A DNA stretch of 64,000 nucleotides from Sanguibacter suarezii NBRC 16159. GTDB taxonomy: Bacteria; Actinomycetota; Actinomycetes; Actinomycetales; Cellulomonadaceae. Each line of letters begins with the position of its first letter. Position 1 is the stretch's first letter. Shown here piece after piece: positions 25,830-35,506 of the stretch. The translations under genes and the position numbers were made by a program. Under the pieces are notes generated by a model. The model did no database searches. It saw only the letters and a program-made list of their open reading frames with translations, and was not told the DNA's origin. The DNA lies in assembly GCF_001552735.1 (NCBI RefSeq), contig NZ_BCRT01000015.1, positions 1 through 64,000 on the forward strand, written 5' to 3'.

Positions 25830-26605
25830 TGCCGCACAGCACGGCCGTCCTGGACGCCCCCCAGCGCCCGGTGCGGCGCACCGCCCGGCGCGGACTGCTC
25901 GCGGCGACCCTGCTGCTCTCGCTCACCGCCTGCTCCATGGTGCCGACCATGCCCGAGCCGATGCCGGACACGGTCATCCCCACCGAGGGGATCGGCACGG
26001 TGCCCGAGGACATCGGGAACCTCTCCCCCGACGGCTTCGACGCCGCCCAGCGGATGGCGGTGCGCATCCGCAACGTCAGCTGCGACGGCGTGGTGCGCGG
26101 GACCGGCTTCGCGATCGACTCTCGGACGCTGATCACCAACCGGCACGTGGTCGACGGCAACCGCAACCTTCAGCTGAGCACCTACGACGGTCGCGACGTG
26201 CGGGTGGAGACCTCCTCGAGCGCCGAGCTCGCCGACCTCGCGGTGGTGCGCACCGTGGAGGACCTCGACGCCTACCCCGAGCTCGCGACGACGGACCCCA
26301 AGCCCGGTGACGCGGTCACGGTCGTCGGCTACCCCAACGGCGGGGCGCTCACGGTCACCAAGGGCACGGTCATCCAGTACACCTCCGACCCGCTCAACGC
26401 GAACCTCGGCGAGGTGCTGCTCACCGACGCCAGCGTCGAGCCGGGCAGCTCAGGGTCGGCAGCCCTGGACGCGGACGGTCGGGTCATCGGGATCGTCTAC
26501 GCCAAGAGCTCGGACGGCTTCAGCTATCTTGTGCCGGTGAGCACCCTGCAGTCGCTGCTCGCCGACGACTCGGGGTTCGTCGAGCAGCCGCAGCCGGTCT
26601 GCTGA
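25829..26605 (+). CDS. Trypsin-like serine protease lipoprotein
   Basis: Exported chymotrypsin-fold protease. 258 residues: lipoprotein signal with LLLSLTAC lipobox, so anchored to the outer face of the membrane. The catalytic triad is visible: His in LITNRHVV, Asp in ADLAVV, Ser in EPGSSGSAAL. No PDZ domain, which sets it apart from DegP/HtrA. The ATG overlaps the coiled-coil gene as TGATG, so both are likely made together at the cell surface. Target unknown. Confidence 0.88.
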   Translation: MPHSTAVLDAPQRPVRRTARRGLLAATLLLSLTACSMVPTMPEPMPDTVIPTEGIGTVPEDIGNLSPDGFDAAQRMAVRIRNVSCDGVVRGTGFAIDSRTLITNRHVVDGNRNLQLSTYDGRDVRVETSSSAELADLAVVRTVEDLDAYPELATTDPKPGDAVTVVGYPNGGALTVTKGTVIQYTSDPLNANLGEVLLTDASVEPGSSGSAALDADGRVIGIVYAKSSDGFSYLVPVSTLQSLLADDSGFVEQPQPVC

Positions 26606-26699
26606 CCTAGGCGGCCACACCCGCGAGCCAGACGGCGCCCCGCCGGGAGCTCCGGGCCAGGACGTCCCCGCCGGGGTGTCCGGCTCGGACCAACGGGCA

Positions 26700-26711
26700 T
26701 AGCCTGGATCG
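26700..26711 (+). promoter_or_regulatory. Leaderless-type -10 element
   Basis: TAGCCT at 26700-26705, six bases, then ATG at 26712. Confidence 0.5.
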
Positions 26712-27176
26712 ATGACAGACGACACGGATGCACCAGGACAACCGGTCACACCTCCACGCCGTGGCAGGCGACGCCGTGGGCCGCGTCTGATCACCGAGGC
26801 GGCGCGTGACAGCATCACCGTCTCGCGCGCCTTCGGGACGGCCTACGACGGCGAGGGCGCCCGTGTCGTCCCCGTCGCCCGGGTGATGGGCAGCACCGGC
26901 TCGGGGTCGGCGGGGCGCTACGGCGGTGGAGGCTTCGGGACCGCGGTCAAGCCGCTCGGCGTCGTCGTCATCGACGACTCAGGCACCCGCTGGCTGCCCA
27001 CGATCGACGTGAACCGAGCGATCCTGGGCGGTCAGGTCGTGCTGACCGTGGCTGTGCTCACCGCCGGGTGGGTCGTGGGCCGGCGGCACACCACGGTGCA
27101 CCGCCTCGGGCTGCCGGCGCTCCCGTCGCTGCCCGTCCTGCCCCACCTCCTGCACCACCGGAGCGGTGCGTCCTGA
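26712..27176 (+). CDS. GerW/YtfJ-like protein
   Basis: 154 residues. A very basic start ([12 protein letters not shown]), then the GerW/YtfJ pattern VVPVARVMGSTGSGSAGRYG, GGGFGTAVKPLGVVVID and a possible membrane segment near the end (VVLTVAVLTAGWVVG), closing with a Leu/Pro/His tail. The family is named for spore germination in Bacillus but is common in non-spore-forming actinobacteria, where its role is unknown. Convergent with sseB, with two bases between the stops. Confidence 0.7.
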   Translation: MTDDTDAPGQPVTPPRRGRRRRGPRLITEAARDSITVSRAFGTAYDGEGARVVPVARVMGSTGSGSAGRYGGGGFGTAVKPLGVVVIDDSGTRWLPTIDVNRAILGGQVVLTVAVLTAGWVVGRRHTTVHRLGLPALPSLPVLPHLLHHRSGAS

Positions 27177-27178
27177 GC

Positions 27179-28000
27179 TCAGTCCGCGCGACCCACCCGC
27201 AGCTCGAGGGAGTCGACACGCTCGCTCACCAGCTCGCTCGCCCCGAGAGCCGCGTTGACCTCGGCGAGCACCTCGCTGAGCTGGGCTCGGGTGAGCCCGG
27301 CATCGATGCCCAGCACCACAGCGACCTCCGCGGTCCGCCCCGGCGCCGCTGACACCCGCGCGACCGACCGGACCGGGGACACCGCGTCGACGATCGCGCG
27401 CACGACCTCAGGGTCGACCACGCCGTCCGCGACGGCGGGGACCCACGTCACGCCCTGAGCGATCGCCCAGACGGCCGGGCGAGGCACGAGCACGCTCACC
27501 GGACCCCCGGGGTCCAGCACCAGCAGCGCCCATCCCTCGGCGACGGCCGAGAGAGCGGCACGCGCCGCGTCGGCGGGAACCGGACGCGCCTCGTGGCGCC
27601 AGGCGGCCATCGACGCCACGCTCGAGAAGACAGGCAGCGCGGTCCGTCCGTCCGGCGCAGCCAGGGCGACGACGCCGGCCGAGGCCTGCTTGTCGACCTG
27701 GTGCCCGTGCTCCCCCTGCTCGGCCACGTCGAGCTCGGCCAGCACGGGGATGAGGACACGGACCATGGCGAGCCGCGCCACGACGTCGGCCAGGGACGTC
27801 GTGCCGGCCTGGTACCCGGCGAGCAGGGCAGTGAGCTCGGGGTCGGCGGTGCCGTCGTCACCGGCGAAGGGCGACGCACCGGGCAGCGCGCGTCCCGGTG
27901 CAGCCGCGTCCGGCGCCTCCGCCTCGGACGAGGCCGCGGCCGCGGCCGCGGCCGCTGCACCTGCGGCTGCTGCGTCGTCTGCCTGCTCGCCCGCGGTCAT
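27179..28000 (-). CDS. SseB-family protein
   Basis: 273 residues with an SseB N-terminal domain (about residues 60-190; [27 protein letters not shown]) and a second domain resembling the SseB C-terminal region. The first ~50 residues are almost pure Ala/Ser/Glu because of a GCGGCC-type repeat in the DNA. The family name comes from enhanced serine sensitivity in E. coli; biochemical role unknown. ATG 28000 overlaps the priA stop, so it is the tail of the his operon. Confidence 0.85.
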   Translation of the reverse strand: MTAGEQADDAAAAGAAAAAAAAASSEAEAPDAAAPGRALPGASPFAGDDGTADPELTALLAGYQAGTTSLADVVARLAMVRVLIPVLAELDVAEQGEHGHQVDKQASAGVVALAAPDGRTALPVFSSVASMAAWRHEARPVPADAARAALSAVAEGWALLVLDPGGPVSVLVPRPAVWAIAQGVTWVPAVADGVVDPEVVRAIVDAVSPVRSVARVSAAPGRTAEVAVVLGIDAGLTRAQLSEVLAEVNAALGASELVSERVDSLELRVGRAD

Positions 28001-28728
28001 GGCCGGCCGGCCACGTCCAGCGCCTGCGGCAGGGTGAAGGCCCCTGCGTAGAGCGCCTTGCCGACGATCGCTCCCTCGACACCGCTGGGCACGAGCTCAC
28101 GCAGCGCGGCGAGGTCGGCGAGGCTGGAGATGCCGCCCGAGGCGACGACCGGCGCGTCGGTGCGCGCGGCGACGTCGCGCAGGAGATCGATGTTCGGGCC
28201 GCGCAGCGTCCCGTCCTTGGTCACGTCGGTCACCACGTAGCGCGAGCAGCCGGCCTCCTCGAGGCGTGCGAGCACCTCCCAGAGGTCTCCCCCGTCCTCG
28301 GTCCAGCCGCGAGCGGCGAGCGTGGTGCCACGCACGTCCAGGCCGACGGCGATCTTGTCGCCGTACTCGCTGATCACCCGAGCGGTCCACTCCGGGTTCT
28401 CCAGGGCTGCGGTCCCCAGGTTGACGCGGGCGCAGCCGGTGGCCAGCGCACGCTCGAGCGAGGCGTCGTCCCGGATGCCACCGGACAGCTCGACGAGCAC
28501 ATCGAGGCGGTCGACGACGTCGGCCAGCAGCTCGGCGTTGGAGCCTCGCCCGAAGGCGGCGTCCAGGTCGACCAGGTGGACCCACTCGGCGCCCCCCGAC
28601 TGCCAGTCGAGGGCGGCGGTCAACGGGTCGCCGTAGGAGGTCTCAGATCCGGCTTCGCCCTGGACGAGGCGGACGGCCTGCCCATCGGCGACATCGACGG
28701 CAGGCAGAAGAACGAGGCGGTCAGACAT
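27997..28728 (-). CDS. priA: Phosphoribosyl isomerase A (HisA/TrpF bifunctional)
   Basis: TIM-barrel isomerase. In actinobacteria PriA carries out both the HisA step (ProFAR isomerisation) and the TrpF step of tryptophan synthesis. 243 residues; the first catalytic Asp is in [15 protein letters not shown] and the second in the [15 protein letters not shown] region; phosphate-binding [13 protein letters not shown] follows. Assignment as PriA rather than plain HisA rests on the lineage. GAGAGGA precedes the ATG. Confidence 0.92.
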   Translation of the reverse strand: MSDRLVLLPAVDVADGQAVRLVQGEAGSETSYGDPLTAALDWQSGGAEWVHLVDLDAAFGRGSNAELLADVVDRLDVLVELSGGIRDDASLERALATGCARVNLGTAALENPEWTARVISEYGDKIAVGLDVRGTTLAARGWTEDGGDLWEVLARLEEAGCSRYVVTDVTKDGTLRGPNIDLLRDVAARTDAPVVASGGISSLADLAALRELVPSGVEGAIVGKALYAGAFTLPQALDVAGRP

Positions 28729-28821
28729 GGCGAAGAGGATCCTCTCGGGGAACCGGTAGACGACGAAGGATGGCGGCCAGTGGATCTGGGCCAGGCCCCG
28801 ACGGGCCAGGTGACGAACAGG

Positions 28822-29460
28822 TCAGAGCGTGGTGAGCCAGTTGCGCAGCAGCTGCGCGCCGGCGTCCCCGGACTTCTCAGGGTGGAACTGGGTGGCGGAC
28901 AAAGGGCCGTTCTCGACAGCCGCGACGAAGCGCCCGCCGTGCTCGGACCACGTCACCAGCGGGCGCTTGAGCCGGTTGGACGAGGGCGCGTCCGCACCCA
29001 GCACGAAGTCGCGCGCTGCGTAGGAGTGGACGAAGTAGAACCGCTCGTCGGCGATGCCGTCGAAGAGCACCGTGCCCTCCGGCGCCTCGACCGTGTCCCA
29101 GCCCATGTGCGGGACGATGGGCGCCTCCAGGCGGTCCACCAGGCCGGGCCACTCGCCCAGGCCTTCGGTGTGCTGCCCGTGCTCGTCACCCGCCTCGAAC
29201 ATGACCTGCATCCCGACGCAGATGCCCAGGACCGGGCGGCCGCCGGCGAGCCGGCGACCGACGATCTGACCGCCGTTGACCGCGGCGAGGCCCTTCATGA
29301 CGGCGGCGAAGGCGCCCACGCCGGGCACTACGAGGCCGTCCGCCTCGGACGCGGCCCGCGCGTCGGCGGTGAGCTCGACGCTCGCGCCGACCCGCTCGAG
29401 CGCACGCACCGCGGAGCGGACGTTGCCGAAGCCGTAGTCGAGAACGACGACACGCTTCAT
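28822..29460 (-). CDS. hisH: Imidazole glycerol phosphate synthase, glutaminase subunit
   Basis: Class I glutamine amidotransferase that feeds ammonia to HisF. 212 residues; nucleophile Cys in [11 protein letters not shown], His and Glu of the triad in TQFHPEKSG. hisF is not in this window. The ATG is one base after the stop of the unknown upstream gene. Confidence 0.96.
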   Translation of the reverse strand: MKRVVVLDYGFGNVRSAVRALERVGASVELTADARAASEADGLVVPGVGAFAAVMKGLAAVNGGQIVGRRLAGGRPVLGICVGMQVMFEAGDEHGQHTEGLGEWPGLVDRLEAPIVPHMGWDTVEAPEGTVLFDGIADERFYFVHSYAARDFVLGADAPSSNRLKRPLVTWSEHGGRFVAAVENGPLSATQFHPEKSGDAGAQLLRNWLTTL

Positions 29461-29461
29461 G

Positions 29462-30061
29462 TCACTTCTCCCCGCGCTGCTTGCGGGACTTGCCGGACAG
29501 TGCGCGCATGGCCTTCCAGCGCGACATCCCCGCGCTGGAGACGACGCCGGGCAGGTCGTGCACGGTCGTGGTGCCCAGCATCAGGTCCTCGAACTCGTGC
29601 GGTGCGCCGTCGAGCACGAGGGCTGCCGGCATGTCGCCCAGGCGCTGCCCGCCCTGCCACTGGCTCGCCTTGACCTGGCCGCCGGCTGCCTCGAAGAGGA
29701 TCAGCGGCACCGACTTCACCAGCGCCGAGACGGCGCGAGCCAGCTCCGCGGGTGCATCGGCGGAGGTGTCGCGGCAGATCGCGTAGGCGCCGAGCGGGGA
29801 CGGGACGGCGTCCACGACGAGCTTGTTCATGGCGCAGGCAGCAGCCAGCGCCTCGGCCGTGGCGACCTGGGTGAGGATGATCGCGATCCTGTGCTCGGGC
29901 GCCGCGTCGGCAGCCGGAGCGGACTGCGGCTGCGCAGGTGACGGCGTCGCAGCCGGCGGCGGCGTGGTCGCGGCGTCCTGGTCGCCCGCGAGCGAGCTGA
30001 GGTCGTCGGGAACGCTGAAGCCGTCGGGGAGTGCGTCGTCGGGCAGGTCAGCGGAGGTCAT
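29462..30061 (-). CDS. Unknown protein within the his operon
   Basis: 199 residues. The first ~60 are acidic and Pro/Ala-rich; then a likely alpha/beta domain ([49 protein letters not shown]) and a basic tail ([12 protein letters not shown]). No membrane segment or catalytic motif recognised. It overlaps hisB (ATGA) and sits one base from hisH, so it is translated with the histidine genes; this alone suggests a role tied to them, but none is proven. Confidence 0.75.
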   Translation of the reverse strand: MTSADLPDDALPDGFSVPDDLSSLAGDQDAATTPPPAATPSPAQPQSAPAADAAPEHRIAIILTQVATAEALAAACAMNKLVVDAVPSPLGAYAICRDTSADAPAELARAVSALVKSVPLILFEAAGGQVKASQWQGGQRLGDMPAALVLDGAPHEFEDLMLGTTTVHDLPGVVSSAGMSRWKAMRALSGKSRKQRGEK

Positions 30062-30672
30062 AGTGCTCCCTTGGTGGACGGGATGCCCTCGACGCGGGGG
30101 TCGGGGGCGACGGCGGCGCGCAGGGCCCGCGCGAGGGCCTTGAACTGCGCCTCGACGATGTGGTGCGGGTCGCGCCCGGACAGCACCCGCATGTGGATGC
30201 AGATGCCTGCGTGGTGGGCGATCGACTCGAGGACGTGACGGGTCAGCGACCCGGTGAAGTGCCCACCGATGAGGTGGTACTCCTGGCCGGCGGGCTCACC
30301 CGAGTGGACGAGGTACGGTCGCCCCGAGACGTCGACGACGGCCTGGGCCAACGCCTCGTCGAGGGGGACGAGGGCGTCGCCGAAGCGGCCGATGCCGGAC
30401 TTGTCACCGAGGGCGATGCGCAGCGCCTCGCCGAAGGCGATCGCGGTGTCCTCGACGGTGTGGTGGGCGTCGATGTGGGTGTCGCCGGTGGCCTTGACGG
30501 TGAGGTCGATGAGGGAGTGCTTGCCCAGCGCGGTGAGCATGTGGTCGTAGAACGGCACGGTCGTGGAGATGTCCGTGCGGCCCGTCCCGTCGAGGTTGAT
30601 CTCCACGAGGACGCTCGACTCGCTCGTCGTCCGCTCGATCCGTCCACGACGTCCAGCCTGCTCAGCGCTCAC
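30058..30672 (-). CDS. hisB: Imidazoleglycerol-phosphate dehydratase
   Basis: Single-function HisB. 204 residues with the Mn-binding motifs [35 protein letters not shown] and [20 protein letters not shown]. The GTG at 30672 overlaps the hisC stop as GTGA; the frame further upstream belongs to hisC. Confidence 0.97.
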   Translation of the reverse strand: MSAEQAGRRGRIERTTSESSVLVEINLDGTGRTDISTTVPFYDHMLTALGKHSLIDLTVKATGDTHIDAHHTVEDTAIAFGEALRIALGDKSGIGRFGDALVPLDEALAQAVVDVSGRPYLVHSGEPAGQEYHLIGGHFTGSLTRHVLESIAHHAGICIHMRVLSGRDPHHIVEAQFKALARALRAAVAPDPRVEGIPSTKGAL

Positions 30673-31814
30673 AGCCCTGCCACCTCCACCAGTGCGTCCT
30701 TGAACGCGTCCATGTCCTGCGGCGTACCGATCGATACGCGCAACCAACCCTCGGGGCCCGTCTCACGGATGAGCACGCCCCGGTCCAGCAGACCTTGCCA
30801 CACGGCGTGGCGGTCGTCGAACGTGCCGAAGAGCACGAAGTTCGAGTCCGACTCCGCTGCCTGCAGCGGAGCACCCCGGTACGTCTGCGCCCGCAACCAC
30901 TCCACGGTCGCGTCGCGCTCGGCTCGCAACGAATCTACCTGTGCGAGCAGCGTCGTCGCGTGCGCCAGGGCTCCGCGGGCCGTCGCCTGCGTCACAGCGG
31001 ACAGGTGGTACGGCAGGCGCACCACGCGCAGCGCGTCGACGAAGGCCGTGGAGGCCGCGAGGTAGCCCACCCGGGCACCGGCCAGGGCGAAGGCCTTGGA
31101 CATCGTGCGGCTCACCGCGAGGTTCGGGAAGCGGGCGAGCAGCTCCATCGCCGAGGGCACCCCGGTGCGGCGGAACTCGCCGTAGGCCTCGTCCACCACG
31201 ACCACGGCGGGGGCGCCGTCGATGTCCAGCTCGAGCGCGGCCTCGCACACGGCGACGATGACCTCGGTGGTCAGCGCCGTGCCGGTGGGGTTGTTCGGGC
31301 TGGTGAGGATGATGATCGAGGGCTGGTGCTCCCGGATGGTGGCCACGGCGACGCCCGCGTCGAGGGTGAAGTCCGTCTCACGGCGTCCGGCCACCCACGT
31401 GGTGTGGGTGTCACGGGCGTACTCGGGGTACATCGAGTACGTCGGGGCGAAGGAGAGCGCCGTGCGCCCCGGACCACCGAAGGCCTGCATGATGTGCAGC
31501 ATGACCTCGTTGGAGCCGTTGGCCGCCCAGATCTGCTCCTTGGCCACCCGCACGCCGGACTCGCGCGCGAGGTAGTCGGCCAGGTCCTGGCGCAGCGCGG
31601 GGAAGTCACGGTCGGGGTAGCGGTTGAGCCCGGCTGCGGCCTCGGTGACGAGCTCGGCGATCGTGGCGACCACCTCGGGCCCGGGGCCGTAGGGGTTCTC
31701 GTTGACGTTGAGCAGGTGCGGGACGTCGAGCTGGGGGGCGCCGTAGGGCACCTCCCCCGCCAGGTCAGGGCGGATCGGCAGGTTCACGGACTGAGGGGAG
31801 GCTGCGGAGATCAC
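30669..31814 (-). CDS. hisC: Histidinol-phosphate aminotransferase
   Basis: PLP-dependent class I/II aminotransferase. About 381 residues; PLP lysine in [18 protein letters not shown], with NENPYGP near the start and [12 protein letters not shown] in the middle. Two GTG codons are adjacent (31817, 31814); the second lies 6 bases after TAGACT and is preferred on the leaderless pattern. It is the first gene of the hisC-B-unknown-H-priA-sseB unit, cut off from hisD by recQ. Confidence 0.95.
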   Translation of the reverse strand: MISAASPQSVNLPIRPDLAGEVPYGAPQLDVPHLLNVNENPYGPGPEVVATIAELVTEAAAGLNRYPDRDFPALRQDLADYLARESGVRVAKEQIWAANGSNEVMLHIMQAFGGPGRTALSFAPTYSMYPEYARDTHTTWVAGRRETDFTLDAGVAVATIREHQPSIIILTSPNNPTGTALTTEVIVAVCEAALELDIDGAPAVVVVDEAYGEFRRTGVPSAMELLARFPNLAVSRTMSKAFALAGARVGYLAASTAFVDALRVVRLPYHLSAVTQATARGALAHATTLLAQVDSLRAERDATVEWLRAQTYRGAPLQAAESDSNFVLFGTFDDRHAVWQGLLDRGVLIRETGPEGWLRVSIGTPQDMDAFKDALVEVAGL

Positions 31815-31826
31815 CACCCCAGTCTA
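31815..31826 (-). promoter_or_regulatory. Leaderless-type -10 element before hisC
   Basis: Minus-strand TAGACT (plus 31821-31826) followed by six bases and GTG at 31814. Confidence 0.5.
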
Positions 31827-31940
31827 GAGAACGGCGCCAACGGTTTTCGCGAGCGTCCATATCTGCGCCACCTGCGCCAGGGATGCGTGCGCCTCGTCCA
31901 CAGGACACCGGCTGAGTCGTGACCGACGCTCCGGGGTCCT

Positions 31941-31952
31941 TAGGCTGGGGGC
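31941..31952 (+). promoter_or_regulatory. Leaderless-type -10 element before recQ
   Basis: TAGGCT at 31941-31946, six bases, then ATG at 31953; no Shine-Dalgarno. Confidence 0.55.
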
Positions 31953-34928
31953 ATGACCTCCTCCGGTGACTCTGACCCCGTGACGCGCCCCGCCGAGGAC
32001 GCCGACGCCGCGAGCCCGGACGGCGCACGTCCCGACGCCGAGCCCACGCCGCGGTTCAAGCCCAAGGGTCCCAAGCGCTGGGGCGTCGAGCCGGACTGGT
32101 CGAAGCTGCCCAGCACACCACGCCGGCCTCCCATCGTCTCCGACGAGCCCGCCTGGGGGACGTCGTCGGTCGACGCCCGCAGCCTCGTCGGCCCGGCGGC
32201 GAGCGACGACGCACCAGGCTCGGCAGGCGACCGCGACCTCGCACCCGCGTGGCAGACGCCCGGCTTCGCCCCGCAGGCGAGCGACCCGGCCGAGGCGGAG
32301 CCCGCGCTTCCCGTCGACGAGGAGGAGGACGACGAGGACTTCGTCGAGGAGGAGGACGAGACGCCCGACGGCGCTGCGCTCTCATCGTCGCTCTCATCCT
32401 CCGCGCCCTCGCCTTCTGTCTCCTCACCATCCCCGCCGTCCCCGGAGCCCGCCCCGGAGCCTGCTCCGGCCGCGGCGGACGTCACCTCAGAACACCCAGC
32501 CGTCGTCGACCCGGCATCGACACACACAACCCCGCCGTCCGCGGCTCCGACCTCACCAGACAAGGCACCCGTGACCCCGACGCAGCCCGCCACCTCCTAC
32601 GACGACGACCCGTACAAGGACGTCCCGTACTTCGACGAGCCGGTCTTCGACGAGCCCGCCTTCGACGAGCCCGGCGAGTACGCAGCACCGAGCCGGGCAG
32701 GACGGGGACGCACGGGACCCTCTTCCGCTCCCGCCGCCTCTGCCGCGCCCGTCGCGCCCGTGGCTCCCCCGGCGCCGGCTCGCCGGCTCGTGGACGCCTC
32801 GGAGGATCTTCGTCCCGAGGCCGAGGCCGCCCTGCGTCGCCTCGTCGGCCGCGACGACGTCGCCCTGCGGGACGACCAGTGGACCGCGATCGAGGCCCTC
32901 GTGCGCGACCACCGTCGGGCGCTCGTGGTCCAGCGCACCGGGTGGGGGAAGTCGGCCGTGTACTTCGTCTCGACCGCGCTGCTGCGCGCTCGTGGCGCGG
33001 GGCCGACGATCATCATCTCCCCGCTCCTGGCGCTCATGCGTGACCAGATCGCCGCGGCCGAGCGGGCCGGGATCCGGGCTGCCACGATCAACTCCGCCAA
33101 CGTCACCGAATGGGACGAGATCCACGCGCAGATCACCGCAGGAACCATCGACGTCCTTCTATGTTCCCCGGAACGCCTGAACAACCCGGGCTTCCGCGAC
33201 GAGGTGCTGCCGCGCCTGGCGGCCGACGCCGGCCTGGTGGTCATCGACGAGGCTCACTGCGTCTCGGACTGGGGTCACGACTTCCGCCCGGACTACCGCC
33301 GCATCCGCACCCTCCTCCAGGACCTGCCCGCCGGCATCCCGGTCCTCGCCACCACCGCGACCGCGAACTCCCGGGTCACCCAGGACGTCGCCGAGCAGCT
33401 CGAGGTCACCGGGGCGGACGCCCACGGCTCGTCGGTGCTCGTGCTGCGTGGCGGCCTGGACCGGGAGTCCCTGCACCTGAGCGTGCTCCGCCTCAAGGAC
33501 CAGCCCACCCGGGTGGCGTGGCTCATGGAGATGCTGCGCTCGACGCAGGGATCGGGAATCGTCTATTGCCTGACCGTCTCGGTCGCCGAGCAGATCGCCT
33601 CCCAGCTCAAGGACGCGGGCATCCCGGTGGCTGCCTACACCGGGCGCACCGACCCCGCCGAGCGGGAGTCCCTGGAGGCCGACCTCAAGGCCAACCGCGT
33701 CAAGGCGCTCATCGCGACCTCTGCCCTGGGGATGGGCTTCGACAAGCCTGACCTTGCCTTCGTCGTCCACGTCGGCGCCCCCAGCTCCCCCATCGCCTAC
33801 TACCAGCAGGTCGGGCGCGCCGGACGTGGTGTCGACTCTGCCCTCGTGGTGCTCCTGCCCGGGGAGGAAGACCGGCGGATCTGGGAGTACTTCGGCTCCC
33901 TGGCCTTCCCGCGCGAGGACCAGGTCCGCGCCACCCTCGACGCGCTGTCCCGCGGCGGGACGCAGTCCGCCCAGCTCCTGGAGACCCAGGTCGACCTGAC
34001 CCGTTCACGCCTGGAGATGATGCTCAAGGTGCTCGACGTCGACGGGGCGGTCAAGCGCGTCAAGGGCGGCTGGGAGGCGACAGGGCAGGGCTGGTCCTAC
34101 GACGGCGACCGCTACGCACGCGTCGAGCAGGCCCGCCTCGCCGAGCAGGCCACCATGGTCGACTACGTCACGACCGACGGGTGCCGGATGGCCTTCCTGC
34201 GCGCCACCCTCGACGACCCCGAGCTCGAGCCGGGCATGCAATGCGGGCGGTGCGACAACTGCGGGGGTGTGACCCTCCCGGCAGCGCCGACCGCCGAGCA
34301 CGTGGCCCAGGCGCGCACCGCGATGGACACCCCGGGCGTGGTCATCGAGCCACGCAAGATGTGGCCCTCGGGCATGGCGTCGCTCGGGATGGAGGTCAAG
34401 GGCAAGATCGCCCCCGAGCGTCAGCTCGCACCCGGCCGCGCGATCGCCCGCCTCGACGGTCTCGGCTGGTCCCAGCCGCTGCGTGAGCTCTTCGCCCCGT
34501 CCACCCCGGACGGCGAGACACCGGTCGCGCTGCGCCGCGCCGCGGTCCAGGTGCTCGAGTCCTGGCCGGCCGGGAAGGCCGTGGACGGCGTCGTCGTGGT
34601 GCGCTCGGCGACCCGGCCGATGCTCGCCCAGCACCTGGGCCGCGGGCTGGCGACCTATCTGAGCAAGCCCTTCGTGGGGACGATCGGGCCCCGCGCCGGG
34701 GCGGAGGCGCCTGGCCGCCACGACGTGAACTCCGCGATGCGTCTGGCCGGGGTCGCTGACCGACTGACCCTCGAGCTCTCCGACGCGGCCCTCGGCGGCC
34801 TCGCCGGCCGCTCGATCCTGCTCGTCGACGACTACACCGACTCCGGCTGGACCCTGACGGTGGCCGGCCAGCTCCTGCTCGACGCCGGCGCCCGGGAGGT
34901 CCTGCCGCTCACCCTGGCGCTGCAGTAG
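31953..34928 (+). CDS. RecQ-family DNA helicase fused to a C-terminal phosphoribosyltransferase-like domain
   Basis: 991 residues. About 1-285 is disordered, acidic and Pro/Ser-rich, with FDEP repeated three times near 230. The RecQ core follows: Walker A RTGWGKSAVYF (~327), VVIDEAHCVSDWGHDFRPDY (DEAH box plus RecQ aromatic loop, ~429), helicase motif VI QVGRAGRG, and zinc ligands CGRCDNC (~762). The last ~190 residues carry the PRPP-binding motif LLVDDYTDSGWT (~955) of type I phosphoribosyltransferases, as in ComF. A 3'-5' helicase role in repair is likely; the role of the PRTase part is not known. It runs opposite to the his genes it interrupts. Confidence 0.9.
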   Translation: MTSSGDSDPVTRPAEDADAASPDGARPDAEPTPRFKPKGPKRWGVEPDWSKLPSTPRRPPIVSDEPAWGTSSVDARSLVGPAASDDAPGSAGDRDLAPAWQTPGFAPQASDPAEAEPALPVDEEEDDEDFVEEEDETPDGAALSSSLSSSAPSPSVSSPSPPSPEPAPEPAPAAADVTSEHPAVVDPASTHTTPPSAAPTSPDKAPVTPTQPATSYDDDPYKDVPYFDEPVFDEPAFDEPGEYAAPSRAGRGRTGPSSAPAASAAPVAPVAPPAPARRLVDASEDLRPEAEAALRRLVGRDDVALRDDQWTAIEALVRDHRRALVVQRTGWGKSAVYFVSTALLRARGAGPTIIISPLLALMRDQIAAAERAGIRAATINSANVTEWDEIHAQITAGTIDVLLCSPERLNNPGFRDEVLPRLAADAGLVVIDEAHCVSDWGHDFRPDYRRIRTLLQDLPAGIPVLATTATANSRVTQDVAEQLEVTGADAHGSSVLVLRGGLDRESLHLSVLRLKDQPTRVAWLMEMLRSTQGSGIVYCLTVSVAEQIASQLKDAGIPVAAYTGRTDPAERESLEADLKANRVKALIATSALGMGFDKPDLAFVVHVGAPSSPIAYYQQVGRAGRGVDSALVVLLPGEEDRRIWEYFGSLAFPREDQVRATLDALSRGGTQSAQLLETQVDLTRSRLEMMLKVLDVDGAVKRVKGGWEATGQGWSYDGDRYARVEQARLAEQATMVDYVTTDGCRMAFLRATLDDPELEPGMQCGRCDNCGGVTLPAAPTAEHVAQARTAMDTPGVVIEPRKMWPSGMASLGMEVKGKIAPERQLAPGRAIARLDGLGWSQPLRELFAPSTPDGETPVALRRAAVQVLESWPAGKAVDGVVVVRSATRPMLAQHLGRGLATYLSKPFVGTIGPRAGAEAPGRHDVNSAMRLAGVADRLTLELSDAALGGLAGRSILLVDDYTDSGWTLTVAGQLLLDAGAREVLPLTLALQ

Positions 34929-34979
34929 GACACGGTGCAGCTGGACACCCGCAGCAGGACGCGAGGCCGGCCGGCGGGC

Positions 34980-35384
34980 TCAGCGCAGGACGACCGGCTC
35001 CCGCGAGGTGAGCCACCACTCGGTCGCCTGCAGGGCGAGGGCGATCCCGGCGAGAGCGGTCACCATCCCGCGCGTGCCGGTGATCAGGGTGAAGGCGACG
35101 ACGACCACGTTCGCCACCAGAGCGGAGGCGACGAGAAGGCTGGAGGCCATCGCCGCCCGCGGTGACCGGCGGATGCGCAACACGATGCCGACCGCCCCCG
35201 CGACGAGCACCGCGCCGAGGGCCATGATCGCGAGCAGCTCCGCAGGTGGGAACGACAGGTCCACCGCCCCGTCCTCGTCGGTGCTGGTGTAGACCATCAG
35301 CCCGATGACCACGAGGATCAGCAGGCTGCCTTCGCTGATCAGCATCACCGCCGCAAGGGTGCGGACAACCGCTCTACCTGTCAT
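34980..35384 (-). CDS. Four-helix membrane protein, unknown function
   Basis: 134 residues with four hydrophobic segments: LAAVMLISEGSLLILVVIGL, LLAIMALGAVLVAGAVGIVL, ASSLLVASALVANVVVVAF and MVTALAGIALALQATEW. A short Asp/Glu-rich loop lies after the first. No family recognised. ATG 35384 has TACAGT 6 bases upstream and no Shine-Dalgarno. It lies between hisD and recQ, convergent with recQ. Confidence 0.75.
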   Translation of the reverse strand: MTGRAVVRTLAAVMLISEGSLLILVVIGLMVYTSTDEDGAVDLSFPPAELLAIMALGAVLVAGAVGIVLRIRRSPRAAMASSLLVASALVANVVVVAFTLITGTRGMVTALAGIALALQATEWWLTSREPVVLR

Positions 35385-35396
35385 GGCGCGACTGTA
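35385..35396 (-). promoter_or_regulatory. Leaderless-type -10 element
   Basis: Minus-strand TACAGT (35391-35396), six bases, then ATG at 35384. Confidence 0.5.
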
Positions 35397-35506
35397 GCGG
35401 ACAGCGGCAGTGAACAGTGGCGCCGATGCGCCGCACACCGCACCTTCTGGTCAGAGCGTCGCGATTACACGGACCTCGGCGGCACTGACCAGCAGGCGGA
35501 GCGGAC

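Noticed and set aside
27925-27965. GCGGCC-type run that looks like a simple repeat element
   Set aside because: It is the poly-Ala coding part of sseB, not an independent element.
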